A stretch of 64,000 nt of DNA. It comes from Xenophilus arseniciresistens. GTDB lineage: Bacteria > Pseudomonadota > Gammaproteobacteria > Burkholderiales > Burkholderiaceae_C. Position numbers and translations under genes: made by a program. The stretch covers positions 1 to 64,000 of the forward strand of contig NZ_JAQIPB010000006.1 of the NCBI RefSeq assembly GCF_028023875.1, given 5' to 3'. Below are positions 1 to 10,182 of this stretch, piece after piece. Positions within the stretch are counted from its first letter, which is position 1. The number at the start of each line of letters is the position of its first letter. Under the pieces are notes generated by a model, which was given only the letters and a program-made list of their open reading frames with translations, had not been told where the DNA came from and ran no database searches.

Positions 1-15
1 GGCGTTGCGCTCCTT

Positions 16-35
16 GTGCGTGCACATGCACGCAC
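16..35. repeat. 9-bp perfect inverted repeat with 2-base centre
   Basis: GTGCGTGCA and TGCACGCAC flank a CA dinucleotide. The arms match exactly. The repeat lies beyond the stop codon of the small secreted-protein gene on the minus strand, so it could be part of a terminator stem or an operator of a gene outside the window. There is no T-run on either side. Confidence 0.4.
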
Positions 36-102
36 GGCGTCGCGCGCCTTGATGGGCGGGCTGGGATGAGCTTCGCGACCCCTGAAATAGCGTGAACAGG
101 CC

Positions 103-567
103 CTAGTAGCGCGCTGCCGGGCGCGCGCGCAGCTCCAGGGCTGGCACCGTCACGCCCTGGGCCGCGCTGCCATCGGCCTTCCAGACCCGCGTGCCGGTGG
201 GGAAGTCTTCCTTGCGCGTCATGGCGTCGGCCTGCGCGGCCAGCACCTTGGGGGCGTCGGCGGCCTCGGGATTCCACGCGAACACGCGCGCATCGCCGTA
301 CCAGACCACCGGCGTGGCGGCGTCGATGCGGCGGTCGGGGCACAGCGTCACCTCATGCTTGAGCAGCACGCGCAGCGCGCCCACCGGCACGGCGCGCACG
401 CCGGGCGTGCTGCGCTCGGGCGAATGGCCCGTACACACGCGCGCCGAACGCTCCAGCGTGCTTTCATAAGTCTGCCGGTCGCTCTGCGCGTGGGCGCTGG
501 TGACGAACGCGGCGGCGCACAGGGCCATGACCGTGAGGGGCCGAAGGCGGCGGGGGCGATGCGGCAT
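103..567 (-). CDS. Small secreted protein of unknown function
   Basis: This 154-residue protein has a classical signal peptide: an Arg-rich start, a hydrophobic stretch at about 12-24 and an AHA-Q cleavage site near residue 28. The mature part is about 126 residues, soluble-looking, with two cysteines (in VCTGHS and TLCPDR) that could form a disulfide in the periplasm. A GGAGGA ribosome site sits 7 bases before the ATG, which fixes the start. I do not recognise the family and the neighbours give no functional hint. The predicted export is the only property I would rely on. Confidence 0.6.
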   Translation of the reverse strand: MPHRPRRLRPLTVMALCAAAFVTSAHAQSDRQTYESTLERSARVCTGHSPERSTPGVRAVPVGALRVLLKHEVTLCPDRRIDAATPVVWYGDARVFAWNPEAADAPKVLAAQADAMTRKEDFPTGTRVWKADGSAAQGVTVPALELRARPAARY

Positions 568-689
568 GACTCATTCCTCCTTGGAACTGCTGCTTGTGAT
601 GGAGCCGGCAGTATCGGCAGCCCGCTGCGCCCACCCCGTCAGCCAAAGTCGCCTGCGGGGCCCGCGCTTGTGACCGGATGAAAGCGTGT

Positions 690-1772
690 TCAGAGCCGCA
701 AGGGATCGGCGTAGCCCGTCATCTCCAGGTAGCCGCGCCCCACGGCCTGGCCGCGCGCGTCGCGCAGCTCGCTCAGGCCTTCCCAGTAGATGGCGCCGGT
801 GGAGCTGCGGCTGTCCAGCTCCTGGTCGTCCAGCAGGCTCAGCACCTCGAACACGCCCGCGGGCGTGTGTACGCGCCACTGCACCGGATAGCGTGCGCCC
901 GAGCGCGGGCTGTGCCAGTGGCGCTGCGCCTCGAAGCGCACCTGCGCGGCCTCGAAGCTGCGCGCACCCTGGCCCGCGGCGCGCCACGAACCGCCGGCCC
1001 ACAGCGCACTGCCGTCACGGCGGCGCAGCCTGAAGGCCGTGAGCGCGCTGCCGTCGTGCAGGTTCATGCCGATCCAGTCCCAGCCCACGGCTTCGGGGTG
1101 CATCAGCGCTTCGCTCCACTCATGGTCCAGCCAGGCGGTGCCCTGCACGGGCAGGGCGCGTCCGTCGCCCAGCGCCACGCTGCCCGAGACGGCCAACTGC
1201 GGTTCGCTGTAGTAGTAGCTGGCCTGCGCGGCCTCGGGGCCCTTGCGCGACAGCCCGGCCTGGCCCTGCAGCAGCAGGGGCTGCGTGGGCGCGAAGCGCA
1301 ACTGCAGCGCAAAGCCTTCGGCCGGCAGGCTGGCCTGGTAATGGCCGCTGGCGGCGTCGCGCTGCAGGCGCCAGTCGCGCAGGCGCAGGTCGGTGTCCTG
1401 CTCGCCGGCCTCGGCAATGCCGAAGCCGGCACGCGCGATGCGCTGGTCGTGCAGCAGGCGGCCGCCCTGCAGGTCGGTGAGCGCGGCATGGGCAAAGACC
1501 AGTTGCCTGGCCGCGAAGGCCGAGCGCAGCGCCTGCGCGGCCTCCACGCGCGAGCGGAAGAAGGTGAGCTGGAAGCCGAAGCGCCGCGCGCCGGCCCAGG
1601 CTTCGCCGGTCACGTACCACCATTCGGTGCGCAGCTCGGGATGGCTGCCGAAGTCGCGCGGGAAGCTCAGCGGTCTTGCTGGCAAGGCCCAGGATCGGGC
1701 AGGGGCCAGGCCCGCCAGCACCCAGGCGGGCAGCGCAGCGCCGCCGAGCATGGCACTGCGGCGGCTCAGCAT
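690..1772 (-). CDS. AttH/CrtC-like (lipocalin-like) secreted predicted hydrolase
   Basis: This 360-residue protein starts with a twin-arginine-like leader (LSRRSAML followed by a hydrophobic stretch) and belongs by motif to the AttH/carotenoid 1,2-hydratase-like family. The recognisable blocks are EWWYVTG near residue 50, YYYSEPQL, AWLDHEWS, GWDWIGMNLHDGSAL and the C-terminal GYLEMTGY. In other proteobacteria AttH-type proteins are encoded next to an FtsX-like ABC permease and its ATPase. Here a large FtsX-type permease lies about 2.6 kb away, separated by two unrelated genes. I chose the internal ATG because it begins the leader; the frame is open for 44 more codons upstream. The substrate is unknown. 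Confidence 0.75.
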   Translation of the reverse strand: MLSRRSAMLGGAALPAWVLAGLAPARSWALPARPLSFPRDFGSHPELRTEWWYVTGEAWAGARRFGFQLTFFRSRVEAAQALRSAFAARQLVFAHAALTDLQGGRLLHDQRIARAGFGIAEAGEQDTDLRLRDWRLQRDAASGHYQASLPAEGFALQLRFAPTQPLLLQGQAGLSRKGPEAAQASYYYSEPQLAVSGSVALGDGRALPVQGTAWLDHEWSEALMHPEAVGWDWIGMNLHDGSALTAFRLRRRDGSALWAGGSWRAAGQGARSFEAAQVRFEAQRHWHSPRSGARYPVQWRVHTPAGVFEVLSLLDDQELDSRSSTGAIYWEGLSELRDARGQAVGRGYLEMTGYADPLRL

Positions 1773-1906
1773 GGCAGCGTCCTGCGCAGCGCAGGGCGCC
1801 GCGCCTGTGCGGGGAAGGAGGAACTCGGCGACATGCCGCATTCTGTGCGCGGGCACGATGTCGCGGGGCGCGCACCGTCTTTGTACTGACATTTGCAACG
1901 GCAATC

Positions 1907-3136
1907 ATGGCGCCCATGAGGGCGGATGATCAGGATCAGATCAGGTGGGAGGCGCGTCAAGGCGCCGGCCACGGTGCGCTGGCGTCGTCGGGGCATCCTC
2001 GCCGACGAACGCTGCTGCGCGGCGCGGCGCTGGCCTGCGCGGCGCCGCCGCTGCTGCTGGGCTTTCAGGGCGTGTCGGCACAGACGCGCGCGGGCAGCGC
2101 ACCGGCGCCGCGCGTGACGCAGCTGCTGGACATGAGCCCGAGCCAGCAGGAGCTCTCGCGCGACTATTCCACCGGCCTGCGCCTGGCCTTCGCGCAGTTG
2201 AAGGAAGCGCAACCGCAACTGCCGCAACTGACGACCGTCGAGACCGACGGCTCGCCCGGTGCCGTGGCAGAAGCCCTGCGCGCGGTGGCGCAGGACGGCT
2301 CGCAGCTCGCGCTGCTGGGCACGGTGGGCGAGACGACGGCCCTGCACGCGATGGACCAGATCCAGCGGCAGGACCTGCGCCTGGCGCACATCGGCCCCTG
2401 GCTCTTCGACACCCGCCACGACGCCGACACCCGCCTGCTGACCTTCCTGGCCTCGCGCGAACAGCAGTTGCGCTACGCCATGCAGAGCCTGGCGGCGGCG
2501 GGCGTGGGCGAGCTTGCGCTGGTCTACCCCGACGCGCGCATGGCCCAGGACATGGCGGGCGCCACGCAGGCCCTGGTCACGGGCATGGCGATGAAGATGC
2601 GGGTCATCGCGCCGGCGTACGGCCAGGGGTTGCAGGCCTTCGCGTCGCGGCTGCCGGCCGCCACGCCCTTTCATCTGGTGTTCATGGGCACCAGCGTGGA
2701 GCTGGCCGAGTTCGTGCGCGGGCTGGGCGCGCACGGCATGCAGCGCATCGTGGTCTGCCTCACGGGCGTGGACCCCAACACCTTTACGCAACTGGTGCCC
2801 GACAACCGCGTGCCGGTGGTCTTCACCCAGGGCGTGCCCAACCCGCGCACGGGCCGCGTGCCGCTGGTGCTCAGCTACCGGCAGGCGCTGGCGCGCTACT
2901 TCGACGAGGCGCCGTCGCCCGTCAGCCTGGCCGGCTATGTGGTGGGCCGCTACGCCGCGCAGATGTTCGCGCGGCTGGGCAGCACGCCCACGCGCGCGCA
3001 GGTGCTGACCGAAGTGCAGCAGCGCCGCGCCGTGGGCATCGACGAATGGCCGCTGGCCTTCGACAAGAGCGGCCGCGGCAGTGCCTACGTCGCGCAGATG
3101 CTGCTGAACACCCGCGGCAAGTTCGTGGGCAGTTGA
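1907..3136 (+). CDS. Periplasmic type-1 substrate-binding protein (Leu/Ile/Val-binding family), orphan
   Basis: This 409-residue protein has a long N-terminal region with a twin-arginine-like signal (RRRTLLRGAAL then a hydrophobic stretch ending GVSAQ, about residues 34-60). The mature part has the two-lobed periplasmic binding fold: an opening TQLLDMSPSQ strand, a LALLGTVGETTALH turn and a GELALVYPD domain crossover. Such proteins deliver amino acids or small organic acids to ABC permeases or act as chemosensory receptors. No permease or ATPase gene adjoins it, so it is an orphan receptor here. The ATG at 1907 was taken as start; another ATG lies three codons on. It is divergent from the AttH-like gene. 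Confidence 0.75.
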   Translation: MAPMRADDQDQIRWEARQGAGHGALASSGHPRRRTLLRGAALACAAPPLLLGFQGVSAQTRAGSAPAPRVTQLLDMSPSQQELSRDYSTGLRLAFAQLKEAQPQLPQLTTVETDGSPGAVAEALRAVAQDGSQLALLGTVGETTALHAMDQIQRQDLRLAHIGPWLFDTRHDADTRLLTFLASREQQLRYAMQSLAAAGVGELALVYPDARMAQDMAGATQALVTGMAMKMRVIAPAYGQGLQAFASRLPAATPFHLVFMGTSVELAEFVRGLGAHGMQRIVVCLTGVDPNTFTQLVPDNRVPVVFTQGVPNPRTGRVPLVLSYRQALARYFDEAPSPVSLAGYVVGRYAAQMFARLGSTPTRAQVLTEVQQRRAVGIDEWPLAFDKSGRGSAYVAQMLLNTRGKFVGS

Positions 3137-3140
3137 GCAC

Positions 3141-3158
3141 GCCGGGCGCGCGCCCGGC
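3141..3158. terminator. GC-rich 18-base palindrome between convergent genes
   Basis: GCCGGGCG-CG-CGCCCGGC is a perfect palindrome. It lies 4 bases after the stop codon of the binding-protein gene and directly before the stop of the convergent cysteine-synthase-fold gene. The position suits a two-way terminator stem. There is no T-run, so intrinsic termination is an inference from position. Confidence 0.4.
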
Positions 3159-3159
3159 C

Positions 3160-4218
3160 TCAGCCGTGCTGCAGCAGTAGCCGCAGTTGTTCCTGCGCCG
3201 TGGTGCAGTCGCCGAAGTTCTCTTGCACCCACTGCGCGTCGTGGTAGGTGGGCAGGTAGCGCTCGCCTGAATCGCATAGCAGCGAGAGGATGGAGCCCTG
3301 CTGGCCGCGCTCGCGCATTTCATGCGCCAGCACCAGCATGCCCACGAAGTTGGTGCCCGTGGAGGGCCCCACCTTGCGCCCCAGCAGGCCCGACAGCGTG
3401 TGCATGGCCGAGACCGAGGCCACGTCGGGCACTTCGATCATGCGGTCCACCACGGAACGCACGAAGCTCGGTTCCACGCGCGGGCGGCCGATGCCTTCGA
3501 TGCGCGAGCCCGTGCCGGTCAGGCGCTCGTCGCCGCTGGCGTGGTAGCGGCTGAAGACCGAGCCCTCGGGATCGGCCACGGCCAGCTGCGTGGCGTGGCC
3601 CTTGTAGCGCGTGTAGCGGCCGATGGTGGCGCTGGTGCCGCCCGTGCCCGCGCCCACGACGACCCAGGCCGGCACCGGATGCCGCTCGCGCGCCATCTGC
3701 GCGAACATGCTGTCGGCGATGTTGTTGTTGCCGCGCCAGTCGGTGGCGCGCTCGGCGTTGGTGAACTGGTCCATGTAGTGGCCGCCCAGGCGCGTGGCCA
3801 GCGCCGCCGCCTCGTCGTACATCTGCTCGGCCCGGTCCACGAAATGGCTGCGCCCGCCGTAGAAGGCGATCTGCGCCACCTTCTCGGGCGAGGTGCTGCG
3901 CGGCATCACGGCCACGAAGGGCAGGCCCAGCAGGCGCGCGAAATAGGCCTCGCTCACGGCCGTGGAGCCGCTGGAGGCTTCGACGATGGTGGTGCCCGCA
4001 CGGATCTGGCCGTTGACCAGCGCATACAGGAACAGCGAGCGCGCGAGCCGGTGCTTGAGGCTACCCGAGGGGTGCGTGGATTCGTCCTTGAGGTACAGGT
4101 CGATGCCGGCGGAACTGAAGATGGGCAGCTCCAGCGGGATCAGGTGCGTGTCGGCGCTGCGCTGGTAGTCGGCCTCGATGCGGCGCAGGGCGTTGGCAAG
4201 CCAGGAGGAAGTGGACAT
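3160..4218 (-). CDS. PLP-dependent cysteine-synthase-family enzyme, probably Cds1-like L-cysteine desulfhydrase
   Basis: This 352-residue protein has the fold-type II PLP enzyme signature. Lys55 in SGSLKHR is the expected Schiff-base lysine, the phosphate-cup loop is [12 protein letters not shown] at about 189-200, and the substrate loop is [10 protein letters not shown] at about 81-90. The phrase [15 protein letters not shown] is typical of the Cds1 subgroup, which breaks L-cysteine to pyruvate, ammonia and sulfide, rather than CysK/CysM, which have a KLE/NP-type motif. Length fits that group. I chose the ATG at 4218; the frame is open 27 codons upstream but those residues look non-protein-like. 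O-acetylserine sulfhydrylase activity remains possible. Confidence 0.75.
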   Translation of the reverse strand: MSTSSWLANALRRIEADYQRSADTHLIPLELPIFSSAGIDLYLKDESTHPSGSLKHRLARSLFLYALVNGQIRAGTTIVEASSGSTAVSEAYFARLLGLPFVAVMPRSTSPEKVAQIAFYGGRSHFVDRAEQMYDEAAALATRLGGHYMDQFTNAERATDWRGNNNIADSMFAQMARERHPVPAWVVVGAGTGGTSATIGRYTRYKGHATQLAVADPEGSVFSRYHASGDERLTGTGSRIEGIGRPRVEPSFVRSVVDRMIEVPDVASVSAMHTLSGLLGRKVGPSTGTNFVGMLVLAHEMRERGQQGSILSLLCDSGERYLPTYHDAQWVQENFGDCTTAQEQLRLLLQHG

Positions 4219-4401
4219 GAAATGTAGGCAGGGCGCCGCGAGGCGGCGCGCGAAAAAAAGGCGAGGGAGAGGGTGAGCGTCGGGCGGCGGCTCGTGCACG
4301 AGCGACAGTCGTGGCCCGCCAGCCAGGCCTCCGGGAAGGGCTGCATTGTCCGCGCTCGGGAAGGCCCCGAGTGTGCCAGCCCAGGGGGCGCGTTCCGATC
4401 G

Positions 4402-4415
4402 GGCCCCCGGGGGCC
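4402..4415 (-). terminator. 14-base GC palindrome at the permease stop codon
   Basis: GGCCCCCGGGGGCC is a perfect palindrome that touches the stop codon of the FtsX-type permease gene. It lies in a 196-base gap before the cysteine-synthase-fold gene. It may form a stem that separates the two transcripts. No T-run follows. Apart from this I see nothing in the gap. Confidence 0.3.
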
Positions 4416-6976
4416 TACCAATCCTCCTTCACCGCCAGCACCGCGTCGCGCCCCGCTGCCGCGCGGCCGGCCAGCCAGGCCGTGAGCGTGCCGGCCAGCA
4501 CCACGGCCGCGCACAGCAGCGCCAGGCGCAGCGCGGGCAGGCGCAGGTCCATGGTCCAGTGAAAGCTCTGCGGGTTGACCACATGCACCAGCACGGCCGA
4601 GACGGCCAGGCCCAGCCCCAGGCCGGCCAGCGCGCCGATGGCCGTCCAGGCTGCGCCTTCGCCGGCCACCACGGCCAGCACCTGCGCGCGCGTGAGGCCC
4701 AGATGCGCGAGCAGGCCGAATTCCTTGCGCCGCGCCAGCACCTGCGCGCTGAAGCTGGCGGCCACGCCGAACAGGCCGATGGCAATGGCCACGCCCTGCA
4801 GCCAGTAGGTGACGGCGAAGCTGCGGTCGAAGATGCGCAGCGAGTTGGCGCGCAGCTGCGCCACCGAAGAGAAGCTGAGCAGGGCGCCGCTGTGCGCCTG
4901 CGCGAGTTCACGTGCGGCCTGCTGCACCTGCGCTTCCTGGGCGCCGGGCGCCAGCCACAGCGCGATGTCGCTGATGCGCGTGTCGCCCGTGAGGCGCCGG
5001 TAGTCGTCGCCGTCGAGCGCAATCGCGCCGAATTGGCGCACGTAGTCGCGCCACACGCCGGCTACGAAGAATGTGGTTCCCCCTGCGGACGCCGCGAACG
5101 CACCCGCCAGTGGCGCAAAGTCGCGCCCCGGCTGCGCGCCATGCAGCGCGACCATGGCCTCGCTCACGTAGATGCCGATGTGGCCCGGCGGCACCGGCAG
5201 CGCGGCGCCCACCAGCGGCAGCGATTGCGCGGCATCGCCGCGGGCTATGGGCCGCGCCACCAGCGCCACGGCCGGCTGCGCCGGGTCGAGCAGCAGGCTG
5301 CGCGTGCGCGTGCCGCTGGCGCGCGCCACGCCGGGCAGGCGCGCCATCTGCTGCACCAGCGCGGCGTCGAAGGGCGCGCGCTCGCCGGTGCTGTTGTTGC
5401 CGCCGCCGCTGTCCTCGCGCAGGTACAGGTCGGCCGGCAGCACCACGTCGAGCCAGCGCGTGACCGAATCCCTGAAGCTGGCCACCATCACGGTGAGCGC
5501 CACCGACAGGGCCAGGCTGGCGACCACGCCGCTCACGGCCACGGCCGCCGTGCCGCGCATGCGGCGCGCGCGCTCCACGGCCAGCAGTGGCAGCGGGCTG
5601 TGCGCGAACAGCGGCGCCAGCCGGTCGTAGGCCAGGGCGATCAGCGCGGGCAGCGCCGCGATGCCGCCCACCAGCAGCAGCCCCACCGACAGGTACGCCG
5701 CCAGCGGAATGCCGGCCACCACGGGCGCCTGCGTGAGCAGCGCGCCCAGCGCCATCAGCGCCAGGCCGATCCACGGGCCCTGGCCGCGGCCCTGCGTGGC
5801 GCTCAGGCCCTTGAGCGTCTGGGCTTCGGGCAGGCGCTGCGCGGCCCGCGCGGGCCACCAGCCGCCCACGGCCGCGGCCGCCAGGCCCAGCGCGCCATAG
5901 AGCAGGGCGGCCGGCGTGCTCCAGCGCAGGCTGGGCGCCACGCCGGCAAAGTAGCCGCCGCCCAGGTCGCCGCCCAAGAGGCGCAGCGCGGCCCACGCCA
6001 GCACCGTGCCCAGCGCCAGCCCGGCCGCGCTGCCCAGCGCGCCCAGTGCCAGCGATTCGGCCAGCACCAGTTGCAGGCGCGCGCGCGGCGCCAGGCCCAG
6101 CACGCCCAGCAGCGCGAACTGCTGCGCGCGCTTGGCCACGCTGAGCGCCAGCACCGAAAAGACCAGGAAGGCGCCCGTGAACAGGGCCACCAGCGCCAGC
6201 ACCGTGAGGTTGACGCGGTAGGCGCGCGAAAGATTGCTCACGCGCGCTGCGCTGTCTGCGGGCTGCACCAGCCGCCATTGCGCGGACCATTGCGGCAGGG
6301 CCTGCAGCGCGGCCGTGAGCGCGCGCGCGTCGGCGCCCGGTGCCAGCCGGATGTCGATGCGCGACAGTTCGCCGCCGCGGCCCAGCAGGTCCTGCATGGC
6401 GCCGATGTCCATCACGGCCAGGGGCTCGCCGCCCGCGGCCACGCTGCCGGCCACCTGGAGTGCCTGCGCGTTGCCGTCGATCTGCAAAGGCGCGCGCGGA
6501 TCTGTTTGCAGCGCCAGCGCCTGCCGCGCGGCGGCGTTGAGGAACAGCCGGCCCGGCGAGACGAGGGCCAGGCGCTCGCCGAGCGCGGTGTCGGCAACGG
6601 GTGCCAGCGCCGGCGCCATCGCGCCCACCACCAGCGCGTCCACGCCCAGCAGGCGCACCGCCACGGGCGCGGCGTTGCCATGGCGCAGGCGCACGGCGGC
6701 TTCAAGCACGGGGCTGGCCAGACCCACCTGCGCCTGCGCAGCCACGGGGCCGTAGAGTGATTCGGGCAACGGCCCCTGCACCGTGCGCAGCTCCAGGTCG
6801 GGCTGGCCATTGACGGCGCGCACCGCGCCCTGGAACTCGTCGAGCGCCGAGGCGTTGATCAGGTGCACTGAAAAGGCCAGCGCCACGCCCAGCATCACGG
6901 CCAGCACGGCCGCGCCGCTGCGCCAGGGGTGATGGCGCAGCTCTTGCCACGAGAAGGTGCGAAGCAGTGCGAGCAT
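4415..6976 (-). CDS. Large FtsX/LolC-type ABC transporter permease
   Basis: This 853-residue inner-membrane protein has the double MacB-periplasmic/FtsX layout. One N-terminal helix ([20 protein letters not shown], about 17-36) is followed by a large periplasmic domain, then a cluster of helices at about 245-460, a second periplasmic domain and a final three-helix FtsX block. Such permeases need a LolD-type ATPase and handle lipids, lipoproteins or envelope substrates. No ATPase gene is next to it: upstream the next gene is divergent. The related AttH-like protein is encoded nearby. The ATG at 6976 starts [13 protein letters not shown], the usual beginning of this family; the 34 open codons upstream are unlikely to be translated. 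Confidence 0.85.
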   Translation of the reverse strand: MLALLRTFSWQELRHHPWRSGAAVLAVMLGVALAFSVHLINASALDEFQGAVRAVNGQPDLELRTVQGPLPESLYGPVAAQAQVGLASPVLEAAVRLRHGNAAPVAVRLLGVDALVVGAMAPALAPVADTALGERLALVSPGRLFLNAAARQALALQTDPRAPLQIDGNAQALQVAGSVAAGGEPLAVMDIGAMQDLLGRGGELSRIDIRLAPGADARALTAALQALPQWSAQWRLVQPADSAARVSNLSRAYRVNLTVLALVALFTGAFLVFSVLALSVAKRAQQFALLGVLGLAPRARLQLVLAESLALGALGSAAGLALGTVLAWAALRLLGGDLGGGYFAGVAPSLRWSTPAALLYGALGLAAAAVGGWWPARAAQRLPEAQTLKGLSATQGRGQGPWIGLALMALGALLTQAPVVAGIPLAAYLSVGLLLVGGIAALPALIALAYDRLAPLFAHSPLPLLAVERARRMRGTAAVAVSGVVASLALSVALTVMVASFRDSVTRWLDVVLPADLYLREDSGGGNNSTGERAPFDAALVQQMARLPGVARASGTRTRSLLLDPAQPAVALVARPIARGDAAQSLPLVGAALPVPPGHIGIYVSEAMVALHGAQPGRDFAPLAGAFAASAGGTTFFVAGVWRDYVRQFGAIALDGDDYRRLTGDTRISDIALWLAPGAQEAQVQQAARELAQAHSGALLSFSSVAQLRANSLRIFDRSFAVTYWLQGVAIAIGLFGVAASFSAQVLARRKEFGLLAHLGLTRAQVLAVVAGEGAAWTAIGALAGLGLGLAVSAVLVHVVNPQSFHWTMDLRLPALRLALLCAAVVLAGTLTAWLAGRAAAGRDAVLAVKEDW

Positions 6977-7145
6977 GCGGGCATTGTGGCCGGCACGGTC
7001 GCGCAGATGCGCATGACGGCCTTGCGACACCGAAGGGTCGGCTGGCGGGCCGGCGTTGCGCACACGCATGCCATTCATGGGGCTGTCACGGCCGCTTTAC
7101 AGACTGCTGCCCTTGCGACCCGCAGTACTCAGGAGCCCCAAGCCC

Positions 7146-9329
7146 ATGAAGCATCCCGTCTTGCCCGCGTCGATGACGCGCCTTGTCATCGCCGCGGCCT
7201 GTGCCGCACTCGTGGCTGCCTGCGGCGGCGGTGATGGCGGCGGCAATTTCCTGCCGATCCTGCCGGCACCCGCGCCTTCGCCCGCGCCGGCGCCTTCGCC
7301 TGCACCCGCACCGGCCGCCCAAAGCGCCACGGCCGAGCTGGCGCTGCTGAGCACCACCGATCTGCACTACTACGCGCGCAGCTACAACTACTACAGCGAC
7401 CGCGAGGACAAGACGGTGGGCCTGGAGCGCACCGCCACCCTGATCCGCCAGGCGCGCGAGGAGTTTCCCAACACGCTGCTGGTGGACAACGGCGACACGG
7501 TGCAGGGCACGGTGCTCGGCTCCTACGAAGCCCAGGTGGCCCCCATTCCGGCCACGCAGCAGTTGACCATGTACAAGGCCATGGCCACGCTGAACTACGA
7601 CGCGGGCGTGCTGGGCAACCACGAGTTCAACTTCGGCCTGCCTTTCCTGAACCAGATCCTCGGCGGCGGCCTGGATGTGGAGGGCGTGGATCCGGCGGCC
7701 GGCATCAAGGCCAACGGCCCGGGCTTCCCGATGGTCACGGCCAACGTGACCAGTCTCAAGACCAACAAGCCGCTGGTCGACCCGTACGTGATCCTGGAGC
7801 GCGAACTGAAGGCCACGCAGGCCGACGGCCAGAGCGTCACGCGGCCGATCAAGATCGGCGTGGTGGGCATCACCACGCCCGGCATCCTGAACTGGGACAA
7901 GGACAAGCTCGAGGGCAAGATCAGCACGCAGGATGGCGTGGCTTCGGCCAGGAAGTACGTGGCCGAGGCGCGCAGCAACGGCGCCGACCTGGTCTTCGTG
8001 CTGCTGCACGGTGGCATGCAGGACGGCGAGCACTCCGACGGCATGGAGAACCCCGGCGCCCACATCGCCGAGCAGGTGGAGGGCATCGACGGCCTGATCA
8101 TGGGGCACCAGCACGGCGTGTTCCCCGATCGCGGCACCAACCCGGTCTACAGCTTCGCCGGCACCGACAACGCCAAGGGCACCGTGCATGGCGTGCCGGC
8201 GGTGATGCCCAGCTCGTGGGGCAAGGCCATCGGCCTGATCAAGTACTCGCTCAAGTGGGACGGCGCCACGGCCAAGTGGAGCGTGGACGCGGACAAGACC
8301 GACGTGCAGGTGCGCAACATCCAGAACGGCAGCGAGTACGTGGCCTCGGATGCGCAGGTGGTCAATGCGGTGGAAGAGCTGCATCAGAAGACCCGCACGT
8401 ACGTCACTTCGCCCATCGGCACCACGGACTTCCGCCTGAGCACGCTGTTCGCGGACATGGGCGACGTGACCGCGCTGCAGGTGGTCAACCAGGCACAGCA
8501 GGCGCATGTGGCCAACTACGTGCAGAACAACCTGCCGCAATACGCCGGCCTGCCCGTGCTGTCGGTGACCGCGCCGTTCAAGGCCGGCTATGGCAATGCA
8601 GGCGATTACACCGACGTGGCCGCCGGCACTATGACCGTGGCCAACGCGGCCGACCTGTACCTGTACGACAACAACACCATCCACGCCGTGAAGGTCAATG
8701 GCGCGCAGGTCAAGATGTGGCTGGAGAACGCGGCCAACCGCTTCAACCAGATCGATCCGGCCAAGACCGAAGACCAGTGGATCATCAACGACAGCAAGAC
8801 CGGCGTGCAGCCCGGCTCGTCCTTCCCGGGCTACAACTTCGACGTCTTCACCACGCCGGACATCTCGTATGAGATCGACGTGACGCAGCCCAAATACAAC
8901 GTCAACAACCCCAGCCTGGGCGGCGAGCGCATCAAGAACCTGCGCTACAAGGGCGCGCCGATGAGTGCCACGCAGGAGTTCATCATCGCCACCAACAACT
9001 ACCGGGCCAACAGCAGCGCGCGCTTCATCCTGGGCACGGGCAAGAGCTTCGACATCATCTGGGCCGGCCCCGACGCGAACCGCGAAGTGGTGCTGAACTA
9101 CGTGAAGACGCGGCAGAACCTGCAGCGCGTGAACGACGGCGCAGCCCGCAGCTGGCGCTTCACCACGGTGCCGACGGCCGGCAAGGTGCTGTTCAAGTCG
9201 GGCAAGGACGCGCTGGGCGTGGCCCAGGCCGCCGGCCTGAGCAACATCCGCGTGGACCGCGCGGACGATACCGGCGTCAACGGCGGCACGGGCAGCTACG
9301 CGGTCTACGCGATCGACCTCGGGAAGTAA
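7146..9329 (+). CDS. 5'-nucleotidase/2',3'-cyclic phosphodiesterase family lipoprotein (UshA-like)
   Basis: This 727-residue enzyme starts with a lipoprotein signal (LVAAC, Cys26), then a GGGDGGG tract and a proline-alanine repeat linker (about residues 36-55) that would hold the catalytic domain off the membrane. The calcineurin-like metallophosphatase domain shows STTDLH, DNGDTVQG, GNHEFNFG, LLHGGMQ and IMGHQHG, supplying the two-metal ligands. The C-terminal half has the 5'-nucleotidase substrate-binding domain with NAADLYLYDNNT. It should hydrolyse extracellular nucleotides or cyclic nucleotides at the envelope for phosphate or nucleoside scavenging. The ATG at 7146 precedes the signal directly. 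No partner genes are nearby. Confidence 0.88.
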   Translation: MKHPVLPASMTRLVIAAACAALVAACGGGDGGGNFLPILPAPAPSPAPAPSPAPAPAAQSATAELALLSTTDLHYYARSYNYYSDREDKTVGLERTATLIRQAREEFPNTLLVDNGDTVQGTVLGSYEAQVAPIPATQQLTMYKAMATLNYDAGVLGNHEFNFGLPFLNQILGGGLDVEGVDPAAGIKANGPGFPMVTANVTSLKTNKPLVDPYVILERELKATQADGQSVTRPIKIGVVGITTPGILNWDKDKLEGKISTQDGVASARKYVAEARSNGADLVFVLLHGGMQDGEHSDGMENPGAHIAEQVEGIDGLIMGHQHGVFPDRGTNPVYSFAGTDNAKGTVHGVPAVMPSSWGKAIGLIKYSLKWDGATAKWSVDADKTDVQVRNIQNGSEYVASDAQVVNAVEELHQKTRTYVTSPIGTTDFRLSTLFADMGDVTALQVVNQAQQAHVANYVQNNLPQYAGLPVLSVTAPFKAGYGNAGDYTDVAAGTMTVANAADLYLYDNNTIHAVKVNGAQVKMWLENAANRFNQIDPAKTEDQWIINDSKTGVQPGSSFPGYNFDVFTTPDISYEIDVTQPKYNVNNPSLGGERIKNLRYKGAPMSATQEFIIATNNYRANSSARFILGTGKSFDIIWAGPDANREVVLNYVKTRQNLQRVNDGAARSWRFTTVPTAGKVLFKSGKDALGVAQAAGLSNIRVDRADDTGVNGGTGSYAVYAIDLGK

Positions 9330-9396
9330 ACAGCCCCCAGGCCGCTTCGCTGCGCTTGCCGGCTCGCGCAGGCCCGCCCGCCCGCACAATAGGCCC

Positions 9397-10182
9397 ATGT
9401 CGTCTTCCCTGATCGAATCCATCGAGCGTGCCACGGTCGCGGCCGTGCCGCCCGATACGCTGGATCAACTGCCGGGCTGGCTGCTGCCGCTGGACAGCGG
9501 GACCGTGGGCCGCGCCCACAGCGCCGTGCCGCTGACGCACGAGCCGCCCGCGCTGGCGCTGCTGCCGCAGATCGAGGCGCGCTATGCCGCGCAGGGCCTG
9601 GCGCCGGTGTTCAGGCTGCCGGTGGAAGGCACCGCCTTCGCCGAATTCGGTGCCGCACTGCGCGAGCGCGGCTACACGCCCACGCAGCCCACGCTGGTGA
9701 TGCAGGGCGAAACCCGGCGCATGGCCGACAGCGGCGACGCCACCGGCGTGCAGGTGGACCTGCAACCGCAGGCCGACTGGTCGCGCGTCTACCTGGGCGA
9801 GGGTTTCGACGCGGTGGACGGCGCGCACCGCGTGCGCCTGCTGCAGCGCGCACAGGACGCCGTGTACGTGAGCCTGCGCGTGCCCGAGGGCGAGAGCGGC
9901 GCCGGCTGCGTGGCCGCCGTGGGCTGCGCCTGCTTTGCCGAAGGCTGGGCCGGCGTGCACGGCATGCGCACCCGCCCCATGTACCGCGGCCGCGGCTACG
10001 CGCGGCGCGTGCTGGCCGCCATGGGCCAGGCCGCGCTGGCGCGCGGCGTCACGCGCGCCTTCCTGCAGGTGGAGATCGAGAACCAGCTCGCCCGCGCGCT
10101 CTACGCACGCACGGGCTTCGAGCCGCTGTGGACCTACGTCTACTGGCGCCGGCCCCTGGGCCGCGCGGTGGATCGGCCCTGA
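9397..10182 (+). CDS. GNAT-family N-acetyltransferase
   Basis: This 261-residue protein has a poorly conserved first half and a C-terminal Gcn5-related acetyltransferase domain. The acetyl-CoA pyrophosphate loop reads RPMYRGRGYARRVL at about 191-204, followed by the family's FLQVEIENQLARALYARTGF block in which an Asn and a Tyr flank the CoA site. The substrate cannot be told from sequence; single-copy enzymes of this type acetylate small amines, peptides or protein N-termini. It stands alone between the nucleotidase and the two-component genes with short spacers. Confidence 0.82.
   Translation: MSSSLIESIERATVAAVPPDTLDQLPGWLLPLDSGTVGRAHSAVPLTHEPPALALLPQIEARYAAQGLAPVFRLPVEGTAFAEFGAALRERGYTPTQPTLVMQGETRRMADSGDATGVQVDLQPQADWSRVYLGEGFDAVDGAHRVRLLQRAQDAVYVSLRVPEGESGAGCVAAVGCACFAEGWAGVHGMRTRPMYRGRGYARRVLAAMGQAALARGVTRAFLQVEIENQLARALYARTGFEPLWTYVYWRRPLGRAVDRP

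Noticed and set aside
4346-6760. 804-codon plus-strand open frame
   Set aside because: It is antisense to the FtsX permease gene; the product is rich in His, Gln and Arg with no fold signature, as expected of a shadow frame in high-GC DNA.
7258-7320. Direct repeats coding Pro-Ala-Pro-Ser units as a possible functional DNA repeat
   Set aside because: They are explained as the flexible linker between lipid anchor and catalytic domain of the nucleotidase.
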